DNA of 64,000 bases, from assembly GCF_025421775.1 (NCBI RefSeq), contig NZ_JAOEFX010000002.1, positions 558,001 to 622,000 of the forward strand, given 5' to 3'. Shown here one piece after another: positions 62,979 to 64,000 of the stretch. The notes below the pieces were generated by a model. The model was given only the letters and a program-made list of their open reading frames with translations, was not told the DNA's origin and ran no database searches. Numbering within the stretch: position 1 is the stretch's first letter; every line of letters starts with the position of its first letter. Position numbers and translations under genes: made by a program. This stretch comes from Paenarthrobacter aurescens. GTDB taxonomy: Bacteria; Actinomycetota; Actinomycetes; Actinomycetales; Micrococcaceae.

Positions 62979-63575
62979 ATGAGCCGAGTCACCTGTGATC
63001 TGACTGTTTCCCTGGACGGATATGTTGCCGGCCCCAATCAGTCCCTGGACGAACCGCTGGGGGAGCGAGGCGAGAGCCTGCACCGCTGGCAGTTCGAGCA
63101 GAGGGAGGCCAGCGCCGCTGAGATCGCGGGCATCCTCGAAGCTGGTGCCTACATCATGGGTCGGAACATGTTCGCTGGCCCCGGAGCGGCTCCATGGGAT
63201 CAGGAATGGCGCGGCTGGTGGGGTGAGGAACCGCCGTATCACGCACCTGTTTTCGTCCTTACCCATCACCAGCGCGAGCCGCTGGTGATGGAAGGTGGCA
63301 CGACTTTTCATTTCGTCACTGACGGAGTCGAATCGGCGCTGGCCCAAGCTCGGGAAGCCGCCGGGGACAGGGATGTGGCCATTGCGGGTGGCGCACAAAC
63401 CGCCCGTCAGTATCTCTCCGCCGGCCTCATGGACGAGCTGCGGCTTCACATCTCGCCCGTGATCCTGGGTGGAGGCGAACGGCTGCTGGACGGTGTGGGG
63501 GACGTGACGCTTGAGCCGATCGAAGCGCGCGGGACCGGACTGGTCACCCACGTGCGGTATCGGGTGCAGCGCTGA
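62979..63575 (+). CDS. Dihydrofolate-reductase-family (RibD C-terminal) protein
   Basis: A 198-residue protein of the RibD-C/DHFR-like family common in actinobacteria. It has VTCDLTVSLDGYVAGPNQSL at the start, AGAYIMGRNMFAGPG (NADPH-binding region), PVFVLTHHQREPL, and the C-terminal DVAIAGGAQTARQYLSAGLM, DELRLHISPVILGGGERL. These are usually NADPH-dependent reductases of unknown substrate; true folate or riboflavin roles are unlikely for this small form. ATG start; divergent from the DUF1579-like gene (165 bp). Confidence 0.88.
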   Translation: MSRVTCDLTVSLDGYVAGPNQSLDEPLGERGESLHRWQFEQREASAAEIAGILEAGAYIMGRNMFAGPGAAPWDQEWRGWWGEEPPYHAPVFVLTHHQREPLVMEGGTTFHFVTDGVESALAQAREAAGDRDVAIAGGAQTARQYLSAGLMDELRLHISPVILGGGERLLDGVGDVTLEPIEARGTGLVTHVRYRVQR

Positions 63576-63599
63576 TCCGGCCTTGGCGCCATCGGGGCA

Positions 63600-64000
63600 T
63601 TATGGCTGGCGGGTGACCCTTCGCGTCTCACGGAACTCCGCGGGTACCGTGATGGCGCCCTTCGGGACGGCGACGGTGATGCCCTTCTTGGTGACACTCG
63701 TGACGTTTTGACCCCACTGCTTCGCGTACTCGACGATGGGTCGCGCCGCAGCCCTGTTGCGGACGATGGCGACGACCACGATCGTGAGGAACCCGAGGGT
63801 CAGCAGCCCAGGCACCATGATGGCGACCACCGGGCTGATGAGGCCGTTCAGGAACAGGGCCGGACCGACGAACCACAGCGCAACCGAGGAGAACATCAAC
63901 ACGAGAACCAATTTCCCGGAGCGTGCGTGGACGGCCTGCGCGCGTGCCAGCTCATCCGGGTAGCGTTCCTTGACTATGCGTGTGACATCGGCGCTGAGCG
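63600..64000 (-). CDS. Membrane protein, 5' end outside window
   Basis: The frame is open to the right edge, so the start is outside and at least 133 residues are visible. The visible part begins LSADVTRIVKERYPDELARA, then two hydrophobic segments (LVLVLMFSSVALWFVGPALF and VVAIMVPGLLTLGFLTIVVV) and a C-terminal basic soluble tail with ITVAVPKGAITVPAEF. Internal ATG/TTG codons exist, but the upstream part has coding character, so truncation at the edge is more likely than a late start. No function assigned. Its stop is 24 bp from the convergent DHFR-like gene. Confidence 0.65.
   Translation of the reverse strand, partial: LSADVTRIVKERYPDELARAQAVHARSGKLVLVLMFSSVALWFVGPALFLNGLISPVVAIMVPGLLTLGFLTIVVVAIVRNRAAARPIVEYAKQWGQNVTSVTKKGITVAVPKGAITVPAEFRETRRVTRQP

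Overview
The window is a GC-rich chromosomal segment from a high-GC Gram-positive actinobacterium. The gene order tatD-rpfB-rsmA-ispE, the tRNA-Gln/glmU/prs/rplY/pth block, the mfd region, the many GTG/TTG starts and the DUF222/HNH gene together suggest the Micrococcaceae, most likely Arthrobacter or Paenarthrobacter. No plasmid, phage or insertion-sequence gene was seen.

Layout. 1-9.6 kb: a partial protein O-mannosyltransferase divergent from rsmI, then gabD, then a leftward moxR/DUF58/transglutaminase trio. 9.7-15.8 kb: tatD, rpfB, rsmA, ispE and an ABC-F ATPase; the rpfB leader carries two terminator-like hairpins. 15.9-17.5 kb: a VOC gene flanked by two facing arrays of a 32-bp tandem repeat, then a TetR regulator. 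17.6-21.9 kb: tRNA-Gln, glmU, prs, rplY and pth. 21.9-30.4 kb: three very large STAND/LuxR-type regulators in a row; the third has lost its DNA-binding domain. 30.5-36.2 kb: sufS-sufU, then leftward nhaA, a SCO4848-type membrane protein, DUF2505 and an SDR/DUF2867 protein. 36.3-40.7 kb: mfd and a YdjM-like membrane protein. 40.9-48.3 kb: a five-gene glycan cluster (GT2, GT4, a flippase fused to a GT39-type glycosyltransferase, GT4, PIG-L deacetylase) facing a secreted beta-helix protein. 49.4-53.1 kb: small membrane protein, deoC, DUF222/HNH protein and a short FAD oxidoreductase. 53.2-62.2 kb: a leftward seven-gene operon. 62.4-64 kb: DUF1579-like protein, RibD-C/DHFR-like protein and a partial membrane protein.

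The most interesting region is the 53.2-62.2 kb operon: GMC oxidoreductase, metallophosphoesterase with a membrane tail, alpha/beta hydrolase with a Cys at the nucleophile position, acetoacetate-decarboxylase-like protein, two four-helix membrane proteins and a patatin-like protein. Six consecutive genes overlap by 4 bp, and the seventh starts 7 bp after the sixth. The first and last products appear to share a small accessory domain fused to unrelated catalytic domains. The gene set points to oxidation and hydrolysis of a lipid or sterol-like substrate at the membrane, but the substrate cannot be read from the sequence. Also notable are the flippase-GT39 fusion, the STAND trio with an 11-bp periodic direct repeat upstream, the candidate RNA switch in front of rpfB, and the 32-bp repeat arrays.
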